This document shows, piece after piece, positions 20,903 to 31,290 of a DNA stretch of 64,000 nucleotides. Source of the DNA: Sciurus carolinensis (Eukaryota > Chordata > Mammalia > Rodentia > Sciuridae); assembly GCF_902686445.1 (NCBI RefSeq), contig NC_062222.1:130331035-130395034 (forward strand), in the 5' to 3' direction. The notes below the pieces were generated by a model, which searched no databases, was not told the origin of the DNA, and saw only the letters and a list, made by a program, of their open reading frames with translations. The first letter of the stretch is position 1, and every line of letters starts with the position of its first letter. The position numbers and the translations under genes are program-made.

Positions 20903-22294
20903 TGCTGCCATGTCCTGGACCCTCACAGGAAACAAGACACTGCCTGCCTAAGCCATGGGGGTCACAGGGTGAGTTTCCATGTTGCAGGTTCCTCTGCAGG
21001 TTCTTCCTGTTTTAATCCTCTTCTAGCTCCAACCCTCTCCACCTCCATCAAAATAGACAGGAATCTGGCAACCCTGGGTTATAACTGATGATTAATAACT
21101 ATGCTTTTAAACATTCACTCCAGACATTGTATGGTAAGCAATTTCTCTTTAGTTACTGTTTGGAAGGCTTTTTTACTGCATTAAAAAGACTTTCAGAGCT
21201 AGCTGGCCCACCTGACCTCCCACGCTGAGGTCGGATGCCATCGCGGAGCCTGCCTGCCTGCCCCCCTACTGCTGAGGGACACTGCACTTGCCTCTGTGCT
21301 GACTCAGCGCACCCTCGCTGGGGCTCCCCAGCTTCTTCGGAGGCTGGTGCAGGCATTTTGAATTATTACTGAGGGCGTGGTCATCATCATCGGAAGGGCG
21401 GCTCCCTTCCTGAGACACCACAGGAGACTGGAGGCCCTTTGACAGGACTCAGGATTCAAGAAGAGGAGGTATTGAGAGACTCAGGACCAACTCAGAGCAG
21501 CTGGGTGAGTCTCTTCCACTGGGCGAGGCTCCCTGGACGGGTCAGTAGTCCCAGAATGCAGGGAACTTTGTGGAGTAGAGTTGCCCAGTGAGACTCCCCC
21601 GCTGGAGCAGTGAACCTGAACAACCAGGAGCATTGTAGAGTAGGGCCGCATAGCAAGAGGCTTCGGTGCAGAGTGAGGGTCCCAGGCCCGGGCAGTAGGT
21701 CCAGTCCCCAGGGAACATTGTAGAGGAGGGCCGCTTAGAGAGAGAGAGCCTTGCAGGTGGTCCACCAGACCAGGTGGTAGTTCCGGGCCCCAGGGAATGT
21801 TGCAGAGGAGGGCTGCCCAGTGAGAGTCTCAATCACAGGGAGAGTTTCCCTGGCCCAGGAGGTAGATCCAGACCCCTGGGAACATCGCAGAAGAGAGCTG
21901 CCCAGCCCAGGTGGTACTTCTGGACTGAAGAGAACTTCTCAGAGGAGAGCTACCCAGCGAGACGTCCCCACTGGTTGAGTCTTCCCCACTGGGTGAAGGT
22001 TTCCCACCAGGGTGGTAGAACCAGAGACACAGTCCCAGACCAGCCATGCCCCAGCACGCAGTCTAGTCCCCCTTTTGACTGACCATTGGTCAACAAGTGG
22101 AGGCGCCTCTTCCCACCAGCAGGAAATATACCCCACCTGAAGGCCACCACCCCTAGAGAGGAGCTTCCTTGTGCATTATCAAGTTCCTCCAAGACTTCAG
22201 GCTACTGAAGTCTAGGAGGTGAGTTATTGGGAATCTACAGGGACACTATAAGTCAATAGAGTTTCACTACTAGAGAGGTAGATACCTGAGCAAT
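20903..22294 (+). promoter_or_regulatory. L1 5' UTR with degenerate tandem units
   Basis: About 1.39 kb of non-coding leader. The distal third (20903-21190) is mixed in composition; the rest is GC-rich. From about 21549 to 21960 it contains five to six imperfect repeats of roughly 85 bp built around 'ccagggaacattgtagagg', 'agggctgcccag' and 'gtggta' blocks. L1 5' UTRs carry the internal RNA polymerase II promoter, and tandem monomers are known for mouse L1. That this repeat is a promoter is an inference. Confidence 0.6.
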
Positions 22295-23306
22295 ATGAGA
22301 AAACAAGGGAAGAAAATGTCCCAAACAAAACTAGATGCTACATCAATAAAATCCAATGAGAGCATGGCATAAGAAATGTCAGAAAGGGAGTTCAGCATGT
22401 ACATAATTAAAATGATCAGAGAAGCAAACGATGAGATGAAAGAGCAAATGCAGGCTTTGAATGATCGCACCACTCAACAATTAAAAGAGCAAATATGGGA
22501 AGCAAAAGATGATTTCAATAAAGAGTTAGAGATACTGAAAAAACACCAGACAGAAATTCTTGAAATGAAGGAAACAATAAACCAAATTAAGAACTCCATA
22601 GAAAGCATAACCAATAGGATAGAACACCTGGAAGGCAGAACCTCAGACATTGAAGAAAAAATATTTAATCTTGAAAACAAAGTTGACCAAACAGAGAAGA
22701 TGGTAAGAAATCATGAAAAGAATCTACAAGAATTATGGGATATCATGAAAAGGCCAAATTTAAGAATTATTGGGATTGAGGAAGGCTTAGAGAAACAAAC
22801 CAAAGGAATGAACAATCTATTCAATGAAATAATATCAGAAAATTTCCCACATCTGAAGAATGAAATGGAAAACCAGATACAAGAGGCTTATAGGACTCCA
22901 AATATACAAAATTACAATAGACCCACACCAAGGCACATTATAATGAAAATACCTAACATACAAAATAAAGACAGAATTTTAAAGGCTGTGAGAGAAAAAA
23001 ATCAAATTACATTCAGGGGGAAACCAATACAGATATCAGCAGATTTTTCAACCCAGACCCTAAAAGCTAGAAGGGCCTGGAACAACATTTTTCAATCTGA
23101 AAGAAAATGGATGCCAACCAAGAATCTTATAGCCAGCAAAACTTACCATCAGATTTGACAAGGAAATAAAATTCTTCCATGAAAAAGAAAAGTTAAAAGA
23201 ATTTACAAAAAGAAAGCCGGCACTACAGAACATTCTCAGCAAAATATTTCATGAGGAAGAGATGAAATACAATGATGTAAATCAGCAAAGGGAGGAACTA
23301 CCCTAA
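22295..23306 (+). pseudogene. L1 ORF1 pseudogene
   Basis: The frame starts at ATG 22295 (MRKQGKKMSQ) and would run about 337 codons. It has an in-frame TAA at 22370-22372 (codon 26), so the longest open piece starts at the next ATG, 22376. That piece contains a heptad-rich coiled coil (about residues 60-140), then the RRM core RPNLRIIGIEEG, then the conserved RHIIMK and ADFSTQTLKARR blocks. A two-base loss near 23129-23131 ends it at 23158; the C-terminal domain (IKFFHEKEKLKEFTK) continues in another frame to a stop at 23304-23306. The product would be the trimeric nucleic-acid chaperone of the L1 RNP; this copy makes none intact. Confidence 0.85.
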
Positions 23307-23353
23307 AGGAATAGCCAAATAAAGGAGAAACCAAGTCGTGCCAAAAAACAAAA

Positions 23354-26300
23354 ATGAGTCAAATGACGGGGAGTACAAATCATATCTCAGTAATAACCCT
23401 GAATGTTAATGGTCTGAATTCATCAATCAAAAGACATAGACTGGCAGATTGGATTAAAAAGAAAAATCCAACAATATGCTGCCTGCAAGAGACTCACCTC
23501 ATAGAAAGAGATACCCACAGACTAAAGGTAAAAGGATGGGAAAAAGGATGCACATGGACTCAGCAAAAAAGCCGGAGTATCCATCCTCATATCAGATAAT
23601 GTGGACTTCAAGCCAAAGTTAGTCAGAAGGGATAAAAAGAAGGACATTTCATCCTGCTTAAGGGAAGCATAAATCAGCAAGACATAGCAATCATAAATAT
23701 CTATGCCCCAAACAGTGGCTCATCCATACACGTCAAACAAATCCTTCTCAATTCCAGAAATCAAATAGACCACAACACAATAATACTAGGTGATTTTAAC
23801 ACAACTCTCTCACCACTGGACATATCTTCCAAACAAAAATTGAATAAAGAAACCATAGATCTCAATAACACAATCAATAATTTAGACTTAACAGACATTT
23901 ATAGAATATACCATCCAACGAAGAGCGAATACACTTTCTTCCCAGCAGCACATGGATCCTTCTCTAAAATAGACCATATTCTATGCCACAAAGCTAATGT
24001 TAGCAAACACAAGAAGATGGAGATACTACCTTGTATTCTATCAGATCATAATGAATTGAAATTAGAAATAAAAGACAGAATAAAAAACAGAAACTACTCC
24101 AACACCTGGAGATTAAATAATATGCTACTGTTTGATGAATTGATAACAGAAGACAACAGGAGAGAAATAAAAAAATTCTTAGAGGTAAATGAGAACAAAG
24201 ATACATCATATCAAAATCTCTGGGACACTATGAAAGCAGTACTTAGAGGAAAATTTATTTCATGGAGTGCATTCAATAAAAGAAGAAAAAAATCAACAAA
24301 TAAATGATCTAACACTACAGCTCAAAGCCCTAGAAAAAGAAGAACAGAGCAACACCAAAAGTAGTAGAAGACAGGAAATAGTTATAATCAGAGATGAAAT
24401 CAATGAAATTGAAACAAAAGAAACAATCAAAAAAATTGACAAAATAAATAGTTGGTTCTTTGAAAAAATAAACAAAATTGATAAAACTTTAGCCACACTA
24501 ACAAAGAGAAAGAGAGAGAAAACTCAAATTACTAAAATTCAGAATGAACAAGGAAATATCACAACAGACACGAGTGAAATACAAAACATAATTATAAGCT
24601 ATTTTGAAAATCTATACTCCAACAAAATAGAAAATCTTGAAGACATCAAGAGGTTTCTAAAGACATATGAATTACCTAAACTGAACCAGGAGGACACACA
24701 CAATTTAAATAGATCAATTTCAAATAATGAAATAGAAGAAGTCATCAAAAACCTACCAACAAACAAAAGTCCGGGACCAGATGGGTTCTCAGCCGAGTTC
24801 TACAAAACCTTTAAAGAAGAGCTCATTCCAATACTTCTCAAAGTATTCCATGAAACAGAAGAGGAGGGAACCCTCCCAAACTCATTCTAGGAAGCCAATA
24901 TCACCCTGATACCTAAACCAGACAGAGATACATCAAGGAAAGAAAATTTCAGAGCAATATCCTTAATGAAACTTGATGCAAAAATTCTCAACAAAATTTT
25001 AGCAAATTGCATACAAAAATATATTAAAAAGATATTGCACCACGATCAAGTGGGTTTCATCCCAGGGATGCAAGGTTGGTTCAACATCCAGAAATCAATA
25101 AATGTAATTCACCATATCAATAGACTTAAAGTCAAGAATCACATGATTATTTCAATAGATGCAGAAAAAGCATTTGATAAAATACAGCACCCCTTCATGC
25201 TCAAAACACTAGAAAAAATAGTGATAGTGGGAACAGTCCTTAACATTGTAAAGGCCATCTATGCTAAGCCCATGGCTAATATCATTCTAAATGGTGAAAA
25301 GTTGAAAGCATTCCCCCTAAAAACTGGAACAAGGCAGTTTTTAGGTTTTCTTAGGCAGTTTTTTGTGGCACTTCCATTCAACATTGTTCTTGAAACTCTA
25401 GCCAGAGCAATTAGACAGACCAAAGAAATTAAAGGAATACAAATAGGAAAAGAAGAACTCAAACTATCCCTATTTGCTGATGATATGATTATATACTTAG
25501 AGGAACCAGAAAATTCCACCAGAAAACTTTTAGAACTCATAAGTGAATTCAGTACTGTAGGAGGATATCAGATCAATTCTCATAAATCTAATGTGTTTTT
25601 ATACATAAGTGATGAATCTTCAGAAAGAGAAATTAGAAAAACTACCCCGTTCACAATAGCCTCAAAAAAAAAAAAAAAATACTTGGGAATCAATCTAACA
25701 AAAGAGGCGAAAGACCTCTACAATGAGAACTACAGAACACTGAAGAAAGAAATAAAACCTTAGAAGATGGAAAGATCTCCCATGTTCTTGGATAGGCAGA
25801 ATTAATATTGTCAAAATGGCCATACTACCAAAAGTACTATACAAATTCAATGCAATTCTAAATAAAATCCCAACGATGTACCTTACAGAAATAGAGCAAG
25901 CAATCATGAAATTCATTCTAAAGAATAAGAAACCCAGAATAGCTAAAGCAATCCTTAGTAGGAAGAGTGAAGCAGTGGGTATTGCAATACCAGAACTTCA
26001 ACTATACTACAAAGCAACAGTAACAAAAACTGCATGGTATTGGTACCAAAATAGACAGGTAGATCAATGGTACAGAATAGAGGACTCGGACACAAACCCA
26101 AATAAATACAATTTTCTCATTCTAGACAAAGGTGCCAAAAATATGCAATGGAGAAAAGATAGCTTCTTCAACAATAGGTGCTGGGAAAACTGGAAATCCA
26201 TATGCAATGGAATGAAACTAAATCCCTATCTCTCACCCTGCACAAAACTCAACTTGAAATGGATCAAGGACCTTGGAATCCGACCAGAGACCCTGCATCT

Positions 26301-27065
26301 TAGAGGAAAAAAAGTAGGTCCAAATCTTCAACATGTCAGTTTAGGATCAGACTTCCTTAACAGGACTCCCATAGCACAAGAAATAAAAGCAGGAATCAAT
26401 AACTGGGATAGATTCAAACTAAAAAGATTTCTCTCAGCAAAGGAAATTATCAGCAATGTGAAGAGAGAGCCTACAGAGTGGGAGAAAATCTTTGCCACTC
26501 ATACTTCAGATAGAGCACTAATTTCCAGAATATATAAAGAACTCAAAAAATTCTACACCAAGAATACAAATAACCCAATCAATAAATGGGCTAAGGATAC
26601 GAAAAGACACTTCACAGAAGAAGATCTATAAGCAATCAACAGATACATGAAAAAATGTTCAACATCCTTAGTAATAAGAGAAAAGCAAATCAAAACTACC
26701 CTAAGATTCCATCTCACCCCAATTAGAATGGTGATTATCAGGAATACAAGCAACAATAGGTGTTGGAGAGGATGTGGGAAAAAAGGTTCACTCATACATT
26801 GCTGGTGGGTCTGCAAATTAGTGCAACCACTCTGGAAAGCAGTGTGGAGATTCCTTAGAAAACTTGGAATAGACCCACCATTTGACCCGGCTATCCCACT
26901 CCTTGGCCTATACCCAAAAGACTTAAAATCAGCATATTACAGAGATACAGCCACAACAATGTTCACAGCTGCTCAATTCACAATAAGCAGATTGTGGAAC
27001 CAACCTAGATGCCCCTCAATTGATGAATGGATAAAGAAACTGTGATATATATATCTTTATCCATT

Positions 27066-27100
<35 letters not shown>

Positions 27101-27300
27101 TGTATAATGTAATATTACTCAGCCATAAAGAATAATAAAATTATGGCATTTGCAGGCAAATGGATGAGATTGGAGAATATCATGCTGAGATAAGCCAATC
27201 TCAAAAAACCAAAGGACAAAGATCTTGTTGATAAGCAGATGATGACACATAATGGGGGTGGGAGTGGGGCAAGAATGGAGGAAGGAGGAACCGTATAGAG
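23354..27300 (+). pseudogene. L1 ORF2 pseudogene (endonuclease/reverse transcriptase)
   Basis: Starts at ATG 23354 (MSQMTGSTNH), 47 bp after ORF1. Endonuclease landmarks survive: TLNVNGLN, QETHL, GDFN (23789-23800) and SDH (24041-24049). RT motif A keeps its aspartates (25158-25160, 25176-25178) and motif C is FADD (25473-25484). The C-terminal Cys-rich CX3CX7HX4C motif survives at 26761-26814. Lesions: paired compensating frameshifts near 23570 and 23635, a frameshift near 24280-24292, TAG at 24888-24890, a rearranged motif B at 25338-25372, a frameshift near 25758, TAA at 26629-26631, TGA at 27043-27045, and a (TA)n expansion. Normal length is about 1275 codons. The true end is approximate. 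Confidence 0.85.
27040..27112. repeat. (TA)n microsatellite within ORF2
   Basis: A TA-dinucleotide run, interrupted by CTTTATCCATTT and ending in ACACACATATATG, expanded at the place where the C-terminal IYTMEYY-encoding region of ORF2 would lie. It is adjacent to the TGA at 27043-27045. Confidence 0.85.
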
Positions 27301-27444
27301 GGAAAAGAGGGGTGGGAGGGGTGGGGGGAAGGGAAAAAATAACAGAATGAATCAAACAATATTACCCTATGTAAATGTATGATTACACAAATGGTATGCC
27401 TCCACTTCATGTACAGAGAAACAAGATGTATCCCATTTGTTTAC

Positions 27445-27466
27445 AATAAAAATAAATTTAAAAAAA
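27445..27466 (+). promoter_or_regulatory. L1 polyadenylation signal and A tail
   Basis: AATAAA at 27445-27450 is followed by AATAAATTT and a seven-A tail (27460-27466). The tail is short, consistent with erosion. Confidence 0.7.
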
Positions 27467-27605
27467 TCACATCCTCAGAGGGGACTTCTCTGACTTCTCA
27501 ACTGGAAAATGGTTTTTAAGTAACCTCTGGAGACCAGCACAAGATGTGACACCTAATGAAATCTCAGTAAGTATTTCAAAATAGCCAGTTGAATCAATGA
27601 ACTAT
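27467..27605 (+). mobile_element. L2 LINE, right half of a split copy
   Basis: Resumes the L2 3' end with 'tcacatcctcagagggg', 'acttctctgacttc' and, near the end, 'cagtaagtatttcaaaatag' with 'tgaatcaatgaac', the L2 terminal sequence. Adjacent in the consensus to 20845-20902. Confidence 0.7.
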
Positions 27606-27823
27606 TCAATGACCAACTGCAACAAGACTATAAAATGTACGTAAATGTACATAATGGACATAAAATGGGCAGAAAGAGATGCTGATGTGATAGCAGGCAC
27701 AGTAGCGGCAGAGTGTGTAAAGCACACAGTCCAAGCCTACACCAAGGGCCAGTGCAGGACCACAAGTTGGTGTTACTGAATACCCAACTCCAGAGGCTAC
27801 TCTTAGCACCTAACCCTGTCCTG

Positions 27824-27871
27824 CGTGTGTGTGTGTGTGTGTGTGTGTCTGTGTGTGTGTGTGTCTGTGTA
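27824..27871. repeat. (GT)n microsatellite
   Basis: GTGTGTGT units interrupted by TCTGTG and CTGTG. It gives 'CVCVCV' frames on the plus strand, which are not genes. Confidence 0.9.
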
Positions 27872-28414
27872 CACTGAGGGGTTATGCAGACAAGAATCTC
27901 TGCAGAATTCACATTTGTATCACAATCTCCCAGTTGACTGCCATCTCTTAGATCCTCTAAAAATAGTTTTGGCAAGAGACCCCTATTCTTTTCTTGCCTC
28001 TCTACTGCCTACTCACTTTTTCCATTTGGATGTGTGTAGACAATTTAAAAACAAGGAGTCTGAGACTAGAATCTGCTCCTTTCCCACATTTCTCTTTTCA
28101 GTAGATGGTGTCCCACCCTCTCTATTCATCAAGCTAAAACTTCTGAGCCCTTTTGGATTTTACATTTTGTCTCCTCTTCAGCATGAATTTGGTTCCCAAA
28201 TTTTGTGTAACTATCCCTTGACTTCCTCTATATTTTACCGCTATTGCAGACAACTTAGCTCCTGTGCCCTCTTAGTACGTTGATATGGGCACTACATCCG
28301 GTCTCCCTGGGACACTGCTCCCTTCCATCCATCTCCCTCATTGTGTCCAAGATGGCGATCTTGTGTGCATATCTAACAGATTTCCTCTCCTGTATGTAAC
28401 ATTTCAGAGACCTC
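27872..28414. other. Unannotated DNA
   Basis: No gene or repeat is recognised. Plus-strand frames here begin in the GT repeat. Confidence 0.4.
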
Positions 28415-28610
28415 TGTTATGGGTTGAATTGTGTTCCTCCACAAAGACATGTTGCAGTATGAACCTTTCAGTGTGTCAGAATGTGGCCTCATTTGGAGAT
28501 GGTGTCCTTACAGGGACAATCAAACTAGAATGAGGTCATCAGGATGGGTACTAACCTAGTTCCGGCTGGTGTGCCTAGACAGTAGGTTAATCTGGATGTA
28601 GACACACACT
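28415..28610 (+). mobile_element. MLT1 LTR 5' part, sense
   Basis: Starts TGTTATGGGTTGAATTGTG, then 'agacatgttgcagtatgaac', 'aatgtggcctcatttggag' and 'gtgtccttacagg', in MLT1 order, ending after 'agacagtaggttaatctgg'. The 3' portion is missing. Confidence 0.7.
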
Positions 28611-28754
28611 AGGTGATTCTGGAGCATTTTCTAGCACCCTTCACCTTTCTTCCCTCTAGAGACTCGAGAGCCTCCACTGGGTTCCCTGGACACATCAGAG
28701 TGTTTCATGTATTCCTTTATTTCCTTACCACATCACAATCATGCTTTGAGTCAG

Positions 28755-28935
28755 CAACTGTTTTTTGTTTTTGTTTTTTCTTTTCTTTTTTAAAGAAACT
28801 GGATTTTTATTCTTTTTAAAAAATTTGTTCTGATTTATACATGACAACAGAGTGCATTTTGACACATTGTACACAAATGGAGCACAATTTCTCATTGCTC
28901 TGGCTGTACATGAAGCAATGGTCTTTTTGAAGGGG
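28755..28935 (-). mobile_element. L1 3' UTR fragment, antisense
   Basis: A T-rich region (28757-28830; reversed A tail) followed by 'gatttatacatgacaacagag', 'tgcattttgacacattg' and 'tacacaaatggagcacaat'. The same sciurid L1 3' UTR as at 13.5 and 18.4 kb, truncated after about 100 bp. Confidence 0.75.
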
Positions 28936-29369
28936 CCTCTTCCAGTGCCCTCTCCTCAGAGGGAATTCCCTCTTCTCTCTTCTTCTCTGGCGTCTTGGGC
29001 AAGCCTCTATGGAGCCACGTGTTCCCTTGGATTACGCTTGTCTTTGTTTTTTGACTGTGTCTCCTGGTCTATACTGAGAGAATATTTCTACTCCTTTCCC
29101 TCCAGGGTCAAGGCAGTGAAGTGGCCTATGAGATCCAACTGTTCTTGCTGGGATGTTACCAAGGAACTGAGGAGTTGTATGAGGACCAATGGAAAGTTGG
29201 GTGGTGAGGACCTGGTCTTGTGTTTACTCTGCTTCCAACTTGTTGGAAGATCTTAGACAAACTCCTTCAACTTTCTGGGCCTCTGTCTTCTAATCTGAAA
29301 GTGATTGGTTAGATGCTCTCTAGGAAGCTTTAACACCATCCCAGGAGAATCTTCTTCCAAGGACATTCT

Positions 29370-29787
29370 TTTTTTTTTTTTTTTAACCTCAAAAAAGACA
29401 AGAAGTGTATTTTGGCTCATAATTCTGGTTCAAAGTCAAGGCCTTCTTGCTGGTTGAGTCCTGAGGTAGTTCACGGCATTACATGGCAATAGACATGGAG
29501 TATGCGGATGTATCTGTGTCTCTTCTGGTCTTTCTATTTTTTATAAAGTCACCAGAATTCAATCAATGGGGCTCAATCCAAATGAACTTATTCACTTCTA
29601 ATCACCTCCAAAGTTCCTAACTTTAAACACTCTGGTCAGATCCCACTGTCTTAATACTTCATAATGAGAATTAAATTCCAACACATGAACTCCTGTGGGA
29701 CACTCCCCACCATAGCAATGTGTTAAACAAGTACACTCATTCTTTTTTGCTGTTCAAATCATCCCAAATTTGGCCAGAACAAGCATT
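29370..29787 (-). mobile_element. Processed MaLR LTR retrocopy, antisense
   Basis: Bounded by a 17-bp duplication (TTCCAAGGACATTCTTT at 29355-29371 and 29787-29803). It opens on the plus strand with a T-run (29369-29384), then reversed MaLR LTR sequence whose R-type end (gccaaaatac, minus strand) lies about 24 bp before the A tail, up to the reversed LTR start near 29715, then about 70 bp of upstream sequence. Target duplication, A tail and truncation at the R end are L1-machinery hallmarks rather than integrase hallmarks. Confidence 0.7.
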
Positions 29788-29803
29788 TCCAAGGACATTC
29801 TTT

Positions 29804-31140
29804 GGTGCCATTCTCATAAGGATTCAAACTGAAGTTCAGATTCTTTGACAGAATTTCAGGCAGATGTAGGTCAAAGGGCAATGATCCTCATCAAAGGGCC
29901 TCTCGAGTCTCCCAACTGTCCCCATGAAGGATGCCACTTCTTTTACTTCTGGAAAAACTGACTGTAATCAAAATTTACATGGTCACAATGACGGGGGTTA
30001 TAGCCGTAGTTGAGTTTTAAATTGAATGGCTTTAGGAGCACTGATTATTCAGGACAGAACACTTCCTTTTTTGCTGGCAAGGATCCCAAGGGCAGTTAAG
30101 GAGGAGGCTGCTTGAGAAAATGGAACTGCTTCTAACAAGTTGCCTTTAGACCCTGAATGGGAAGGAGTAGACTTTCCCCAAAGCAATAAAAACACTCTTA
30201 CAACGAGCAAAGTGTGTCTGCATTGTCAATCCATATGAGTTCCAGGTCACCAGGGGAGGGACAGCTCTGAATGGCTGGTGAGCTTAATTTTGTGATAGGA
30301 AAAGGCAGAACTCTTGATTTCTGTGGTGGTGCCAACATTTGTTGGTAACTGACAAATTTTCACATGGGAAATCTTGACTGTCTTTGGTTTTAGTGAAAGC
30401 TCCCTTCCTTTCGACACTGTTCCTTGAGAGATCTGTATCTTGACAGCCTGGAGCAGTCAAAGAAATTGTTCCCAGGCTCTGCGAGTAACCAGGCATGGTC
30501 CTCTGTGTGCATATCACAGAGACACCTTTTTTCTTTCCTCCTGAGATGTTTAATATGCTATTTGGTTCGTAACTTGCTAACTCATGTCCTGCATGGCTCA
30601 CAGTGTCCTTCCTGGAAAGTGGGTACAATGGTGCCTTATTACCTGTGACATTCGACTTCTTCCAAAGCCCATTCGTTGATTTCATCTAAAACCTTCTGTT
30701 CAATGATGGTACTTCCAGTTTTAAGGCATACAAGTTGCTGAAGTAAAACAGAGTTAAATTAAGTTTTGCAAAAGAATATTTATTTAACTGACTTTAGTGG
30801 GGAGAAAATCCTATTAGACTCCACATTGTTGTAGTGACAGCCATGACTTTTTCAAAGACCCTGGTTTGGATGATAATTTTAGTGACATTTCTCTCTAGGT
30901 TATATTGCAGCTTGTTCCTTCCTATTTGCATCTTCCTTTCACCCCAGTAGCCAAGAAAGCTATGGTCTCACATTCCTTTGCAGGGGAAGAATATCAGCAC
31001 TCTGGGAGAAAAATGATGCTTCTAATGTCATCTAGTGGCAAGAGTCAGACTCAGTACCTAGAACTGGGTCTTCTAACTCCATGTCCATTGCTCTTCCCAC
31101 CACAGAGATTAATGACTTTGCCATGATTGGAGCTGTCTGA
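29804..31140. other. Unannotated DNA
   Basis: No gene is recognised. A 133-codon minus-strand frame (30284-30685) has no recognisable domain. A weak MIR-like tail ('agaactgggtcttctaactcc') lies at about 31000-31105. Confidence 0.4.
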
Positions 31141-31149
31141 TGCTCTGCC

Positions 31150-31290
31150 TGAACACCAAATCAACTATTTGCTAAGTACCTGCTTTAAACCAGGTTGTTT
31201 GATAAATGCTGGGTATCTCCCAATCCGTCACCTGAAGAAGTTCATAAATAAATATTCAAGATAAGATTCCTGCAGAAATAGCCTCTAGTA
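31150..31290 (-). mobile_element. L2 LINE relic, antisense
   Basis: Contains 'aactatttgctaagtacctgc', 'taaatgctgggtatctccca' and 'ttcataaataaatattcaag', reversed L2 3' sequence, strongly diverged. Confidence 0.5.

Larger units (their letters stand above)
20903..27466 (+). mobile_element. Approximately full-length L1 retrotransposon, defective
   Basis: A 6.56-kb sense L1 with 5' UTR, ORF1, ORF2, 3' UTR and a short A tail. It sits inside an L2 copy, with flanks 'aaaatgtcacaccc' (20889-20902) and 'aaaaaatcacatcc' (27461-27474) as a diverged target-site duplication. ORF1 would encode the RNA-binding chaperone and ORF2 the endonuclease/reverse transcriptase. Both are broken by point mutations, so the copy cannot transpose. 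The 3' UTR wording ('gaatcaaacaatattacc', 'acttcatgtacagagaaac') is sciurid-type. No antisense or nested insertions interrupt it, so it is younger than the L2/MIR around it but old enough to have collected many lesions. Confidence 0.9.

Noticed and set aside
20903..27466. Active, retrotransposition-competent L1
   Set aside because: Multiple frameshifts and stops in both reading frames plus a destroyed RT motif B.
27825..28283. 152-codon plus frame starting CVCVCV
   Set aside because: Its start is just the GT microsatellite translated; no coding signal beyond.
30284..30685. 133-codon minus frame
   Set aside because: Considered as a retrocopy; no family recognised, no poly(A) or target duplication found.
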